Shown here in pieces: positions 31,947 through 42,484 of a DNA stretch of 64,000 nt. Made by a program: the position numbers and the translations under genes. This stretch comes from Oscarella lobularis. Its lineage: Eukaryota; Porifera; Homoscleromorpha; Homosclerophorida; Oscarellidae. Numbering within the stretch: the stretch's first letter is position 1; each line of letters begins with the position of its first letter. The stretch is taken from NCBI RefSeq assembly GCF_947507565.1, contig NC_089183.1, positions 806,001 to 870,000 of the forward strand, written 5' to 3'. Under the pieces are notes generated by a model, which saw only the letters and a list, made by a program, of their open reading frames with translations, had not been told where the DNA came from and ran no database searches.

Positions 31947-32204
31947 TCAGAAAATTCTTCTCCCGAGATTATTTATGCTAATGGCTATGGTAAGGAGCGT
32001 CATGGTGCACGATATCTTTATAGCATATCACCTTATCCTGCATGACCCCCACTGACTTGAAGCCGCCAGTGTTGGTGCTTACTACGTTACTTTATACTGC
32101 ACCGTGGCCCACAAGTTCTAATAGGTCGATGTTTTGTTTGTTTTGAACCGTTATTAGTTTTAGCTAGCTATACAGTAGTGCTGTGATTTTGTGCTATTTT
32201 ATTG
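31947..32204. other. Spacer between ankyrin-ROCO gene A and the duplicated unit
   Basis: No gene seen. The border of the duplication is near 32212: from there the sequence matches GMP synthetase at about 26303. Confidence 0.5.
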
Positions 32205-32765
32205 TCATGTAACTTCCGGGTGAAATTGGACGCCGTAGAGGGAGCGCGCTTCGTCGTCGATCGCCGCGACGATGTCGCCCGATTTGGCCGTGACGCGAAA
32301 GCCGTCCGGGACTTCGGTCACCGAATCTCCGTGCGTCAAGAGCACGGTTTCCGTCGTCGGGCCGAGACCGGCGAATAGGCGCGACGAGGCGACGATGTCG
32401 ACGTCGAATTGGCCGTCTTCGCGCGTCGGCTTCTTGTCGACGACGCCGCCGAATTCGCGATTCATCATCTGCATGCCGTAGCAGATTCCGAGCACGGGGA
32501 GACCGAGGCGAAAGATTCGCGGATCGTAGTCGGGTGCGTCGGGCGCGTAGACGCTTTTCGGGCCGCCCGAGACGATGAGGGCTCTGTAGCGCGCCCGTGC
32601 GCGTCGCGGGGGTTGCTGCAGAAGCGCGTCGGCGCGCGTGGAGAGCGGGAGAACGTCGGCGTCGACGTTGAGCTCCCGCACGCGACGATCGATGAGTTTT
32701 CCGTATTGGGCGCCGGCGTCGAGTATTGCAACGACATCGTGGTTCTTATCTTCGCTGTTTGCCAT
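32205..32765 (-). pseudogene. GMP synthetase fragment: intact glutaminase-only reading frame (186 aa)
   Basis: Bases 32213-32765 repeat 26303-26855 with about ten base changes and no gap. The frame has the normal ATG and runs to a new stop just after the duplication border (Phe-His-Pro-Glu-Val-Thr-stop). The protein is identical to residues 1-185 of GMP synthetase apart from Val89Leu and keeps Cys95, His182 and Glu184, so the whole amidotransferase triad is present. The ATP-pyrophosphatase and dimerisation domains and about 20 residues of the glutaminase end are missing. It carries the same bidirectional promoter as the parent. I list it as a partial duplicate; it may be transcribed, but a free glutaminase without its synthetase partner is not expected to make GMP. 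Confidence 0.8.
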
Positions 32766-32975
32766 TGCCGCGCCGTTCGCACTGATCGCTGGACAGCGGC
32801 AGCTAGCTGTTTACGGCTTCTCCAGCCTCTTAGCGCGCGTGTCGAACTACGATTGGCATTTCCTTCCTTAGACGATTTCGCTTTCGTTTACACCCGTCGA
32901 CACGAAACGCTAACGAGCAGTTCGCCGTAAAATTAATTTCTCAACGAGTGCCCCTCGTCAAGACCAGTGCCACCG
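32766..32975. promoter_or_regulatory. Duplicated bidirectional promoter region
   Basis: Copy of 26856-27053 lying between the GMP synthetase fragment and gene B, 210 bp from ATG to ATG. Conserved blocks on the gene side (TTTCTCAACGAGTGCC) lie just before the ATG. Confidence 0.55.
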
Positions 32976-35900
32976 ATGAACCAGGAACGTGTAGATGAAT
33001 TTCATCGCGCACTAAATCGCGAAGACGTCGAGGAAGTGAAAAAACTCGTTCAAACTGAAATAAATCTTTCCTTGATGGGTATAAACCAGCTTGATATGCA
33101 CGACACAACTGGTTTCTAGAAAATTACTACGTCATGGCTTCGCAGGCTCTCGCCCACTTATACAGGCTTGCAGGATGAGTTGCGATGACCTTGCTCTCTT
33201 TATGATCGAATACGGGGCACTTATCAGCAAGGTTTGTCATTTACAACTGAAGCTTGAAGTTTATTCTGCAGTTGACGTGTTCTAAATGCTTCATTCTTTA
33301 TTTTAATTAAGGAGGCTTTTGATCTTGCAAATCGGAAAGTGCACTCGGCTGTTGTTGATAAAATGATGACTCGGAGCTCTCAGGTATGAAAGGATATAAG
33401 CGATTAGATGATCAACTTTCCGGGAGCTTTAGGCTAGTCACTGGGCCCTTTTGAACGCTTGTAGGACAGGAAACATTGAACTAGCCAAAACACTTATTAG
33501 TGGAGTGGATATTGACGAGGCGGACGAGGTATACTGCATAAGTCTTCATTTATTAACTACGTATTGGTTGTTGGATCAATAGCATGGAAACATCCCTTTA
33601 TTGGTTGCGTATGACTGGAGTAATGTAGATATTTTCAAACTGCTGATCGACGCTGGGGCGGATGTCACGAAGTCAGGCGAGGTATGCACTCACTGTATAG
33701 GTTTGTATGTTCGATTTGAATTGAAAACTTCTCAGTCTGGAAGAGTAGCGCTGTTGGCTGCGTGCAACAAGAAAGACGTAGAAGTTGTGAAAGTGCTGAT
33801 AAAGGCCGAAGCGGATGTCAATTACAACAAATATCACTATGTAAATTGAACCTTCTGTCTAAGCTTTGATTTCTAATAAGTTGTAATCTTAGTATGGGAA
33901 ATTTCCTTTGTTGATTGCGTGTGAGAAGGAAGACGCTGAAATTGTTGAACTGCTAATTGAGGCTGGAGCGGATGTTAACCAAAAGGACTGGGTATGTAGA
34001 TACGCGAAAGTTTTGGATTTTCTTATGAGCTGAATTAAACTTTATAGTGCGGAAACACTCCTTTGATGACAGCGTGTGGGAAGGGTAACGTCAAAATTGC
34101 ACAAATACTGATTAACGCCAAAGCAAACGTTAATAAGGCAGACATGGTATCTGTATGATCATTCATAAGTTAATGTTGGCGAGTTTCTGTTTCAAAATTT
34201 AGCGCGGAAGCACTCCTTTGTTGGTAGCGTGTGAAACTCATAGCGCTAAACTTGCAGAATTACTAATTAGCGCAAATTCAGACGTTGATAAAGCGAACGA
34301 GGCATAGAGTCGTTTATAACTTAAAACTAGCAAGTTTCTATTTGAAATTTTAGCGTGGAAAAGCTCCTTTGATGACAGCGTGTAAGAATGGTAACGTCGA
34401 AATTGCAAAATTACTAATTAACGCAAAAGCAAACGTTAATGAAGGGGACAAGGTATCTGTCTGGTCATTTATATTTTGACACTAGCCAGTTCTATTTATA
34501 TCTTTAGGGAGGAAACTCTCCTTTGTTGGTAGCGTGTGAGGCGCCTAACGCTGAAATTGCGGAATTACTAATTAATGCAAAGGCAGACGTCAATAAGGCA
34601 AATGAAGTATCTATTTAATCGTTTATGACTTTAGACTAGAAATTTTCTTGAAATTTTAGCTTGAGCAAGCTCCTTTATTGGCAACGTCTGAAAATGGCGA
34701 AGTTGAAATTGCAAAATTACTCATAAGCGCTGGGGCTGATGTCAATAAGGCGGACAAGGTACTTTTTATGAAATGCGAATTCTAAAGTTCATTAAAGAAA
34801 TGTAGTTTAGGAAATATCCCTTGTTGGAAGCTTGTGAACAGAGTGATGTCCAATTTGTTAAACTACTGATTAACTCTGGTGCAGATGTTAACAAGGCGGG
34901 AGAGGTGTGATAATGCTTAAATCTTGATTTCATAATATAATGTCATTATTTCAGCAAAAACATAAGTTTAGGAAAGCCTTTGTGAGTGCTTTAGTGAAGA
35001 AGTACGTGGTATGTAGCAAACACTTTTTCAGTCGTGAGTATTTTTAATAAGCTTGACCTTTAGTATGAAACGTTTCCTTTGTGGATTGCATGTGAGAGAA
35101 GTAACACAGAAATTGGCAAACTATTGATTGACGCTCGTGCAGACCTTAACAAGACAGGAGAGGTGTGATAATGCGTAAATCTTGATTTTACAATGCAATT
35201 TTTACGTGGAACATTAGTGGGGCGCAACTTGTTTATTGGCTGCGTGTAAAGTGAGTGATTTCGAAATTGTTGAACTACTGCTTACAGCTGATGCCGACGT
35301 CCAGAAAGAGGACGACGTATGTAGATGTAGTCATACATTGCTGTTTGTATAACTCTTGATATAATTTAGTTTGGGAACTTCCCTTTGAAGACTGTGTGTG
35401 AGAAGAGTGACAAAAAACTTATTAAACGGCTGATTGACGCTGGAGCGGATGTCAATAAAGCAGACAAGGTAGATATGGATATGTAATCATTTACAGCTTT
35501 GAAGACACTAGTAACTTCAGCGAGGGACGCCTCCTTTGTTGGCAACGTGTGTGAAGGGTGACGTTGAAGTAGCACAATTACTACTTGAAGCAGGAGCAGA
35601 CGTAAAGAGGACAGAAAAGGTTACTATCTAGTAACTGATTAGTCTTTTTCTTTTTTAGTGTGACGCATCAGCTCTTCGCGTCATTACACGGCAACATCAA
35701 CTTTCTCCCGGTAATTATTTAAATATATTTTAATCATGCTTACTGTAGCCTTATTGCCAATGCTTGTAGAAGTTTCGGCAGCTACCATTGATCTTGTTAA
35801 GCTAATTCTCGTTCGATCACCTTCTATTATAGTCGATCCGGATGAGGTACATGCCCTGATTAGTAAGATTGTTGTGAACAACAACTATTTCTTTTTCTTT

Positions 35901-38900
35901 ATATAGAATGGACGCCTTTTTCATGAATTACCTCTTCCAATAAAGCTCAGAAATGTTCTAGTTGGCTTTTGGGTTAGTCTCTTCCTCGTCAAGAAGTTCG
36001 TTTTCTTAGTCTTCCGTTAGGTCCAATATCGGTATCGAGAGCTCTACGCGCAAGGCAAGACAAAGCCGGACAAAATCAAAGTTTGCGTTGTCGGCGAGGC
36101 AAGAGCTGGCAAAACAACTCTTATAAAGTCTCTACGAAATGTCCACTGGAAAGAGGGAGGCGACGATCGACGTACCGCCAGCGTTGACGTTACCGTTGCA
36201 AAAGTCAAATCCGCGGGCGAGCTCATGTTTTGCGATTTTGCAGGACAGCCATTCTTTCATAAAACGCACGGGCTATTCTTCAGCGCATCTTCGACGGCCT
36301 TCCTCTTCGTTGTTGATCTGACTATAGACGAAGAGGAGCTGAAGAGGTCGACTCACTATTGGGTGTCATTCGTAAAATGCAGCGTGTTTCTCGATGGAAA
36401 AGCATACGCAGTCGTAGTTGGCAGCAAGAAAGATCAACTTCCTCGCTCTCGTTTAGGAGAGGCCGAAGCACAACTGAAACGACTCGTCGCTTATCTTCAA
36501 GCCGTGTTTGGAGAATGGTTTGAGTTTGTCAACAACGGTTTCGTCTTAAACTGTCGTCAACGGAGTTCAAAAGAATTAATCGCATTTCTGAAAACTCTTC
36601 GTGATGTGAAATCTCTCTCTCTTAAGGTACACTTATAGCAGCGTAACGTATTACATAAGATATTGCTTATATGCTGTGTCAAAATAACGTTTAGGCTGCA
36701 AAAAGTGTTCCAACAATTGTTGAGACGGCAAAGAACACGTTTTTGCCAATTCTGCGAAATCCGAGCTCTGCTAGTGCATCACCGTCACTTGTTCAGACAT
36801 TCACTAAGTTTCTAAAGCCAACCAGCTATCGCCTTGCTCGAGATTTACGCCAAAGCATAATTTCTGTCATGAGAAGCAACGGTTTACTAGTGGTTTCTCA
36901 TAGTGACCAAGCAAGTTTATATATGCTAAGCGATCATTGACTATACATGTGTATGTGTAGGAAGGCGATTTCGCTTGCACCCGGTTTATTCACGCTGACG
37001 TTTTTAAGCGTCTGATGGTGGAAAGCGTCTGCGCTGGGCTGTCAGAGTCGATTCAAGATCTTCTTGTAGAATTTTTACAAGCAATTGGAGAAGTGAGTAC
37101 AAACGCGGTTGTTTTCATGCGCGTTAGGCAATGCATTTTTGTAGATTCTTGTTATTGATGGTACCGTTGTTTTGGATTTTCCGTGGCTCTGTCAAAACGT
37201 TCTTGGTCCGCTCTTGTCTCCCAGAGATTTTCCAATTTGTCTTGATTCCTCTACGTCTGGTACAGCCACTAAAGAAAGTATCCAAAAAGTGCTCGAGAGT
37301 TTCAACCATCGAAAATGGGAAAATGTCGACGATACGATCTCACTTTTATGTCGTTTAGAAATATGTTATCCATTTCCCAAGCAAGCAGACACGTACCAGT
37401 TTCCTGCACTAATAGAAGACGAGCGTCCGGCCTACGTGTGGTGTGAAAATAGCCAAATGACTGTCTACGTTGGACGCCGTTTAATGAGCGAAGAAGCAAC
37501 CGATATAATAACTCCAGGAACTATGCCGTTTATTCAAAGCAGCGCTAGAAACGCTCTGCGCTTTCGTCCGTCGGAGCCCGTCGTATGGCAAGATGGTCTT
37601 CTGATCAAGAGGACAATTGGCCGTCATTCGCTTGAAGGAATGATAGTATTTCAGGATCGCGAAAAAGCGATCGATTTTATTGTTCGTGGTCCTGAGCATT
37701 CCGAGAAACAATGCAAAAAGCATCTAAGCGATCTAATGAGCGTAGGAATGAAGGCTCTTCAAGAGAAGAGTCCAGGGACGGTTCAAAGTCTTTGGTACAT
37801 TAGTTTCACTGAACTAAAGCAGCTCAAGGATTTTTCTGTAGCCCACAAATCGCAGACTGTTGAAGAGACGGTAAAAGGGTCGGAGTATTCAAACGCGAAA
37901 GTGTGTCAGAGAGGGATTGAAGACACTTTACGGGACCTTTTTGCTCTCCCCGACGATCATTTTACGTATCTTCCTTACGAAGCTCTCTGCACTGTTTGTA
38001 AATTTCTTGACAAGGACACTGAAGGAAGATCGGCATTGGCTAAGCGTTTGCCGGGTTTTTCATCAGTTGATAGACATCAGTGCGAAACTGCAAGGGAATT
38101 TCTTTCTCGATGGAGTGAACGCCTCGAAGCAACGACCAGCAGCTTTGCAGACATTGCGCAAGAATTGGACTTGCTCTATCTTCTAGCTATTCTAAGCGAT
38201 AGCGACGCTCTCGAGCTTTCCGATAAAGAGGTACATGCATAGAAACATTCTTTGTAACTTTTACCTTTTTTCACAGAAAACAGACGCTCATAAAGATTTG
38301 ACGTTTTTTGAAGAAAATCCTGCGTATGCAATCGCAGCGAGTAAGTAGTCGTTGTGCAGCTTGGAGAGTCTAAATGTCATTTACACACCCACAGGGCGGC
38401 GTACTCGTCTAGCAGCGGACAGGCCTACTGACATCATAGATTCAGGTTTGGCTTTGTATAAAAAATTACTGGGTCCAATATACTGCTAATTAGTATACAA
38501 ATGTGGAGCTTTTATTTAGTGCATGAGACAATATACACCTACGTGGATTGAAAATCGTTTTCTTAGAATCATATCTTGACATGCCAGTCACTCCGGAAGA
38601 AAGAATAGAAGCTGCCAAACGAATTCCAGCGGAGTGGCGTCGCATTGGACAAATTTTAGGTCCGAAACCAACGTTTCAAGAATATGATTTAGACGAGTGT
38701 GAACAAGAGCGTAAACTTCGCGATCGCGCTCAGACAATGCTGAATAAATGGGCTGAAAAGCACGGAACTGGAGCCACTCGAAGGCACCTTATTGACGCGA
38801 TGATCGAAGAGGGGCTCAAAGCACGAGTATTGGAGATCTTTCCAGGTGAAAACTTTTAGATGTCTTGTCAGAAAAATAATTGCTATTAGGATATCCTGCC

Positions 38901-38909
38901 GAAGATTGA
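32976..38909 (+). CDS. Ankyrin-Roc-COR-Death protein B
   Basis: Tandem paralogue of gene A. Exon 1 begins MNQERVDEF at 32976. There are about 17 ankyrin exons to 35690, nearly twice as many as in A; each is about 96-102 bp with phase-0 borders, and several are near copies of each other (ADVNKADK-like ends). One repeat exon near 34953-35010 is short. The Roc domain starts at 36021: Gly-Glu-Ala-Arg-Ala-Gly-Lys-Thr-Thr, Asp-Phe-Ala-Gly-Gln, Gly-Ser-Lys-Lys-Asp. COR 36695-38230 is about 95 percent like A by eye. The Death domain (about 38568-38848, Trp-Arg-Arg-Ile-Gly-Gln-Ile-Leu-Gly) has diverged much more from A than Roc-COR has. The final exon gives Tyr-Pro-Ala-Glu-Asp-stop (38890-38909). Same predicted role as A; the different ankyrin number suggests a different ligand surface. 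Confidence 0.82.
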
Positions 38910-40157
38910 CCGCTCAGGTATGTTTATGATGTAAGCTAGTTGTCTGCATTTTTGTGGAGTTTTACTCCCTATATCCTTAAACGGTGTTTTTACGTGTAGA
39001 CGGGTTTTTATTGTGTTTCAGTTTGCATGAGTAGAACTGACTAGCTATAGATAGCCTTTTAAACAGCTGGTTTTGTTTTTACGAGTGTTTTTATATTTAG
39101 CTCCAGGTAGACAGAATGCTGTTGCAAGCTAGACTTTCTTAGTGGAATTTGAAATTAGGCCACAGCAGCTTGTTTTTATCATGGACAACTATCTACAATT
39201 CATCTCCATCAGAGACCAGGCCAGGCACAGGGGACTAAGTACCTGTGCTAGCGCGCGCTTCAGAAAGAAAACGTAAGCGTTTCGCCGCAGCGTCATGCTT
39301 TTTCGACAGGCTAGAAACTATTGAAGAACCGCAATTTTTGAGCGTAGACTACGGTGAACGGCGTGTTCACGATCTACAGTACAAAGCTGCCCAGGGCCTC
39401 GTCGATCCAACGGAAGAGGACAAGAGTGCGAAGGAAACCGTTTGCAGCATCTGGTAGTGTACTACGCGTTGGGTCATTCTGTGTTCAGCGACCGGGGGAC
39501 CCTAGTACAGACATCATTTACCTCGTAGCATTCTAGTCGTTAGTCTGGATGCCAGACCCTCCCCGAGCGAGGGTCTGGCATCCAGACTAAGTCGTTGTAG
39601 CATGGATACTAGTTAGTATCCATGGTTGTAGCTACAGTTGCTGCAAGCACGGAAGCGTTTGATACCTGTTTGCGTCACTGGCGTATTTCCACTGGCGTAT
39701 TTCCATGTGAATGCAACGTTTGCTACTTTCACGGAGACGGAACGTCTGCTCTTCATAGTCAAAGAAAAACCGTTTCTGCTCTGCTATGAATTGCTTTTCT
39801 AAACACTGAAGACTAAACGTCACAGAACACAGTCACTAAAGTCACCGTAGTAGTCAAAAACACCAAGGACGAACGAAAATCATAACATTGAAAACAACGC
39901 TGACGAGCAACTCCTACCTAGTCTTGTCCTTTCCTGTTTCAGCTCTCAACCACTAGTTCTCCTTATTGGTGCTCTGTGGTGCCAGTGAAGGAATAAGCGA
40001 TTGATTTTCAGAGGTCATATCTTCGATTGGGATGGGTCTCCTAATTTTGAACAACATCTTTTCCTTGAGTTTTCGAACTGCTCTCAAAAACGGTTTTGAA
40101 AGTAGAGTGAAGGTGACGGGATTGCTAAGTGCAACGAAACCGTATGGCATCCATAGA
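38910..40157. other. Intergenic region after gene B
   Basis: No supported gene. Open frames near 39245-39457 have no recognisable domain and no clear splice context. It contains the hairpin at 39540-39590. A gapped match links 39350-39425 and 41880-41940 (GTGAACGGC.TG, then GTCGATC.AAC), perhaps a shared old repeat. Confidence 0.4.
39540..39590. repeat. 51-bp perfect hairpin, possible tiny MITE
   Basis: Arms 39540-39561 and 39569-39590 are exact reverse complements (22 bp, TTAGTCTGGATGCCAGACCC plus two more bases) around a 7-base loop. GTCG occurs directly on both sides (39536-39539 and 39591-39594), possibly a 4-bp target duplication. The outer bases resemble the ends of the transposon at 9198 (TAGTCT). 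Confidence 0.7.
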
Positions 40158-41060
40158 GGCTTGCGAGATGAGTTGCGATGACCTTGCTCTCTTTATGATC
40201 GAATACGGGGCAATTATCAGCGAGGTTTGGAATTTTGCGTCTAAGTTTATTCTGTAGTTGACGTGTAACTGTGGCCTAAATGTTTTATTCTTTATTAAGG
40301 AGGCTTTTCATCTTGCAAATCGGAAGGGGCACTCGGCTGTTGTTGATGAAATGATGACTCAGAGCTCTCAGGTATGCGCATCTTGACCCTGAAAGGTTAA
40401 TTAAATTAATAAGTTATTTCTTTCGGGATATTTTAGGCTAGGCACTGGGCTCTTTTAGACGCATGTAAGACAGGGAACGGTGAACTAGCTAAAACACTAA
40501 TTAACACTGGAGTGGACGTCAACAAGGCAGACGTGGTAGACTGCATAAGTCTTAATTTATTAACTATTGTCGGACCCTAAATTTAGCATGAGGATATTCC
40601 TTTATTGGCTGCCTATGACCGGAGTAATGTAGAAATTGTTAAACTACTGATTGACGTTGGGGCGGATGTCACAAAGTCAGACAAGGTACCGTATGCACTG
40701 TATATAAGTTTTCTATGTTCAATTTAAGTTGAAAATGCAGTTTGGAAGAGTAATTTTGATAGCTGCGTGCGAAAAGGAAGACATAGAAGTTGTGAAACTG
40801 CTTATAAAGGCTAAAGCGGACGTCAACAAGAAAGATGACCATGTAACTTGAACCTGATGTCTAAGCCTTGATTTCTAACGAGTTGCAATCTCAGTTTGGG
40901 AGATTTCCTTTGTTGGCTGCGTGTGTGGGGAAAGACTCAGAAATTGTTGAACTACTGATCAACGCTGGAGCGGATGTCAACCAAGAGGGCCCGGTATGTA
41001 GATACGCAAAAAAACTGGATTTTCTAAGGAGCTGAAATTAAGGATGGAAGGTTTCCGTTA
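40158..41060 (+). pseudogene. Ankyrin exon-array fragment
   Basis: Copy of exons 2 to about 7 of the ankyrin-ROCO genes, beginning abruptly at GGCTTGCGAGATGAGTTGCG (40156; same as 27229). Readable units: the half repeat ending IISE (to 40224), EAFHLANRKGHS (40301-40372), then ankyrin repeats at about 40437-40535, 40589-40686, 40740-40842 and 40895-40992, with splice signals kept. A further start of a repeat at 41043 breaks off. There is no exon 1, promoter, Roc, COR or Death part, so a dead fragment is most likely. Confidence 0.75.
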
Positions 41061-42484
41061 GCAATTGCGCTTGAGCAAATATTAGACGACAATATATTTG
41101 TACAATTACGGTTACGTGGGATGTGTCTGACTGCTGTCCGCATAAAGGCATGTTGCTTAGGTCAAAGTGTTTCAGCCTCACTTCAAAGCATGAACACGTA
41201 TCAAGCTCAAAACTATGCAAAACTTATATAAATTCATTAACTGAGGCCTGTTCTTGAAGTAATTTGCTTCATGGTCATATCTGATCACGAGAAAGGGTAT
41301 AACCCTAAGGATCTTGGAAAGCGAGTAACTTTGCTCTAGCCTAGCACAAAAAATTTTGTTTTAGTGCTGCGTGAAAGCGCAATTTCTAAGCTTTCGATTG
41401 ATATATAGCTGACCTCGGTACGACAATTTTTGGCGGAGATATCGCCTGTTCGGATTCAGGAGTCCCCCGGATAGGCCAAAAATATCGATTTGTCCGGGAA
41501 ACTTTTGCGTAAGGAAGACCCGAAAACGTCATCGCTCAGACCCCGGACTGTGGCTAAAAAAGGGCACTAACTACCCTTCAACTTGAAGCAAAAAGTAAGC
41601 CAGGAGCTGCTTTTAGGTAGGAGCAATATTTCATGAGCTCGCTCGACCCCTCTACCTTGTTCGGATTCAGGAACCCCCCCCCCCCCCCCCCCCCCACTAA
41701 CGTTAGCGCGCGCGCTCCCAGAAAAGCAAAAAAAAATGCGTATGAAAGCGTACGAGTGCTTGCTGGTCAGCTTGACAGGCGCGTAGGATGTGCCCGCTGC
41801 CGAGTAGAACTCTTGAAGAACCGAGGAGTCCGAGTGGCTACTCACTCGTAGACTATGTAGCGGCACGGATTGTGGTAGCGGTCTTCGGGTGAACGGCATG
41901 CTCAACGCAGCAGAGGACCTTGTCGATCTAACAGACAACTTTCTTCCTGCATAATCAAAACCTTCAGGTACGTGTTGGTCCTCGTTTGTACCCGTTAGCT
42001 TGGGCTTATGAGATGAACATCCCGGATCAGTATCAGTTGGTTTCTGTTGGTCGTTAGTGGAGTGAAAGTAGGCTTTAGGCTGTTGCCTCTATCTGTTACT
42101 TTAGAGAATCCTATCCTTATTGTTTTGTATCAAATGCTGGCGCCAAAAAATGGCGCCAAAAATTTACGCGGTTGTTTCTCTGCTATATAGAATCTGAAGA
42201 CTAAGATGGCAACGATATAGTCGTTGCAGGGACGAAACGGATGGGATTTCCTTTGCATCTTCCTTGGACGCCACTTTGTTCTTTGTTCTTTGTTTGGATA
42301 ACACCTGGTAAAATGAGTGGGATTCGGTAGATTTTGAAATGTAAATGCGTGCACGTGTTTAGATCCCCTGTCTCCTTATCTCAGAAACGACTTACGTAAT
42401 GGCATACCACATGGAAATGATGAATTCTGCTACAAAATAGACAACAAATCCAAGCCGTATTTAGACCAGCGCGGGAGTTTGCCG
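41061..42484. other. Intergenic region before the cadherin-type receptor
   Basis: No gene recognised. TTCGGATTCAGGA occurs twice (about 41451 and 41660), each time followed by a C-rich tract; the second is the 22-base C run. Confidence 0.45.
41674..41695. repeat. Homopolymer of 22 C
   Basis: An uninterrupted run of C that follows the repeated word TTCGGATTCAGGA. Its length is likely unstable and could be a sequencing or assembly estimate. Confidence 0.85.

Noticed and set aside
39245-39457. Small protein-coding gene of 70 codons
   Set aside because: No domain and no convincing start; a loosely similar stretch at 41880 suggests a repeat rather than a gene.
27240-41000. Regularly spaced repeats resembling a CRISPR array
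   Set aside because: The periodic units are 33-codon ankyrin exons separated by short introns with splice sites, not short palindromic repeats.
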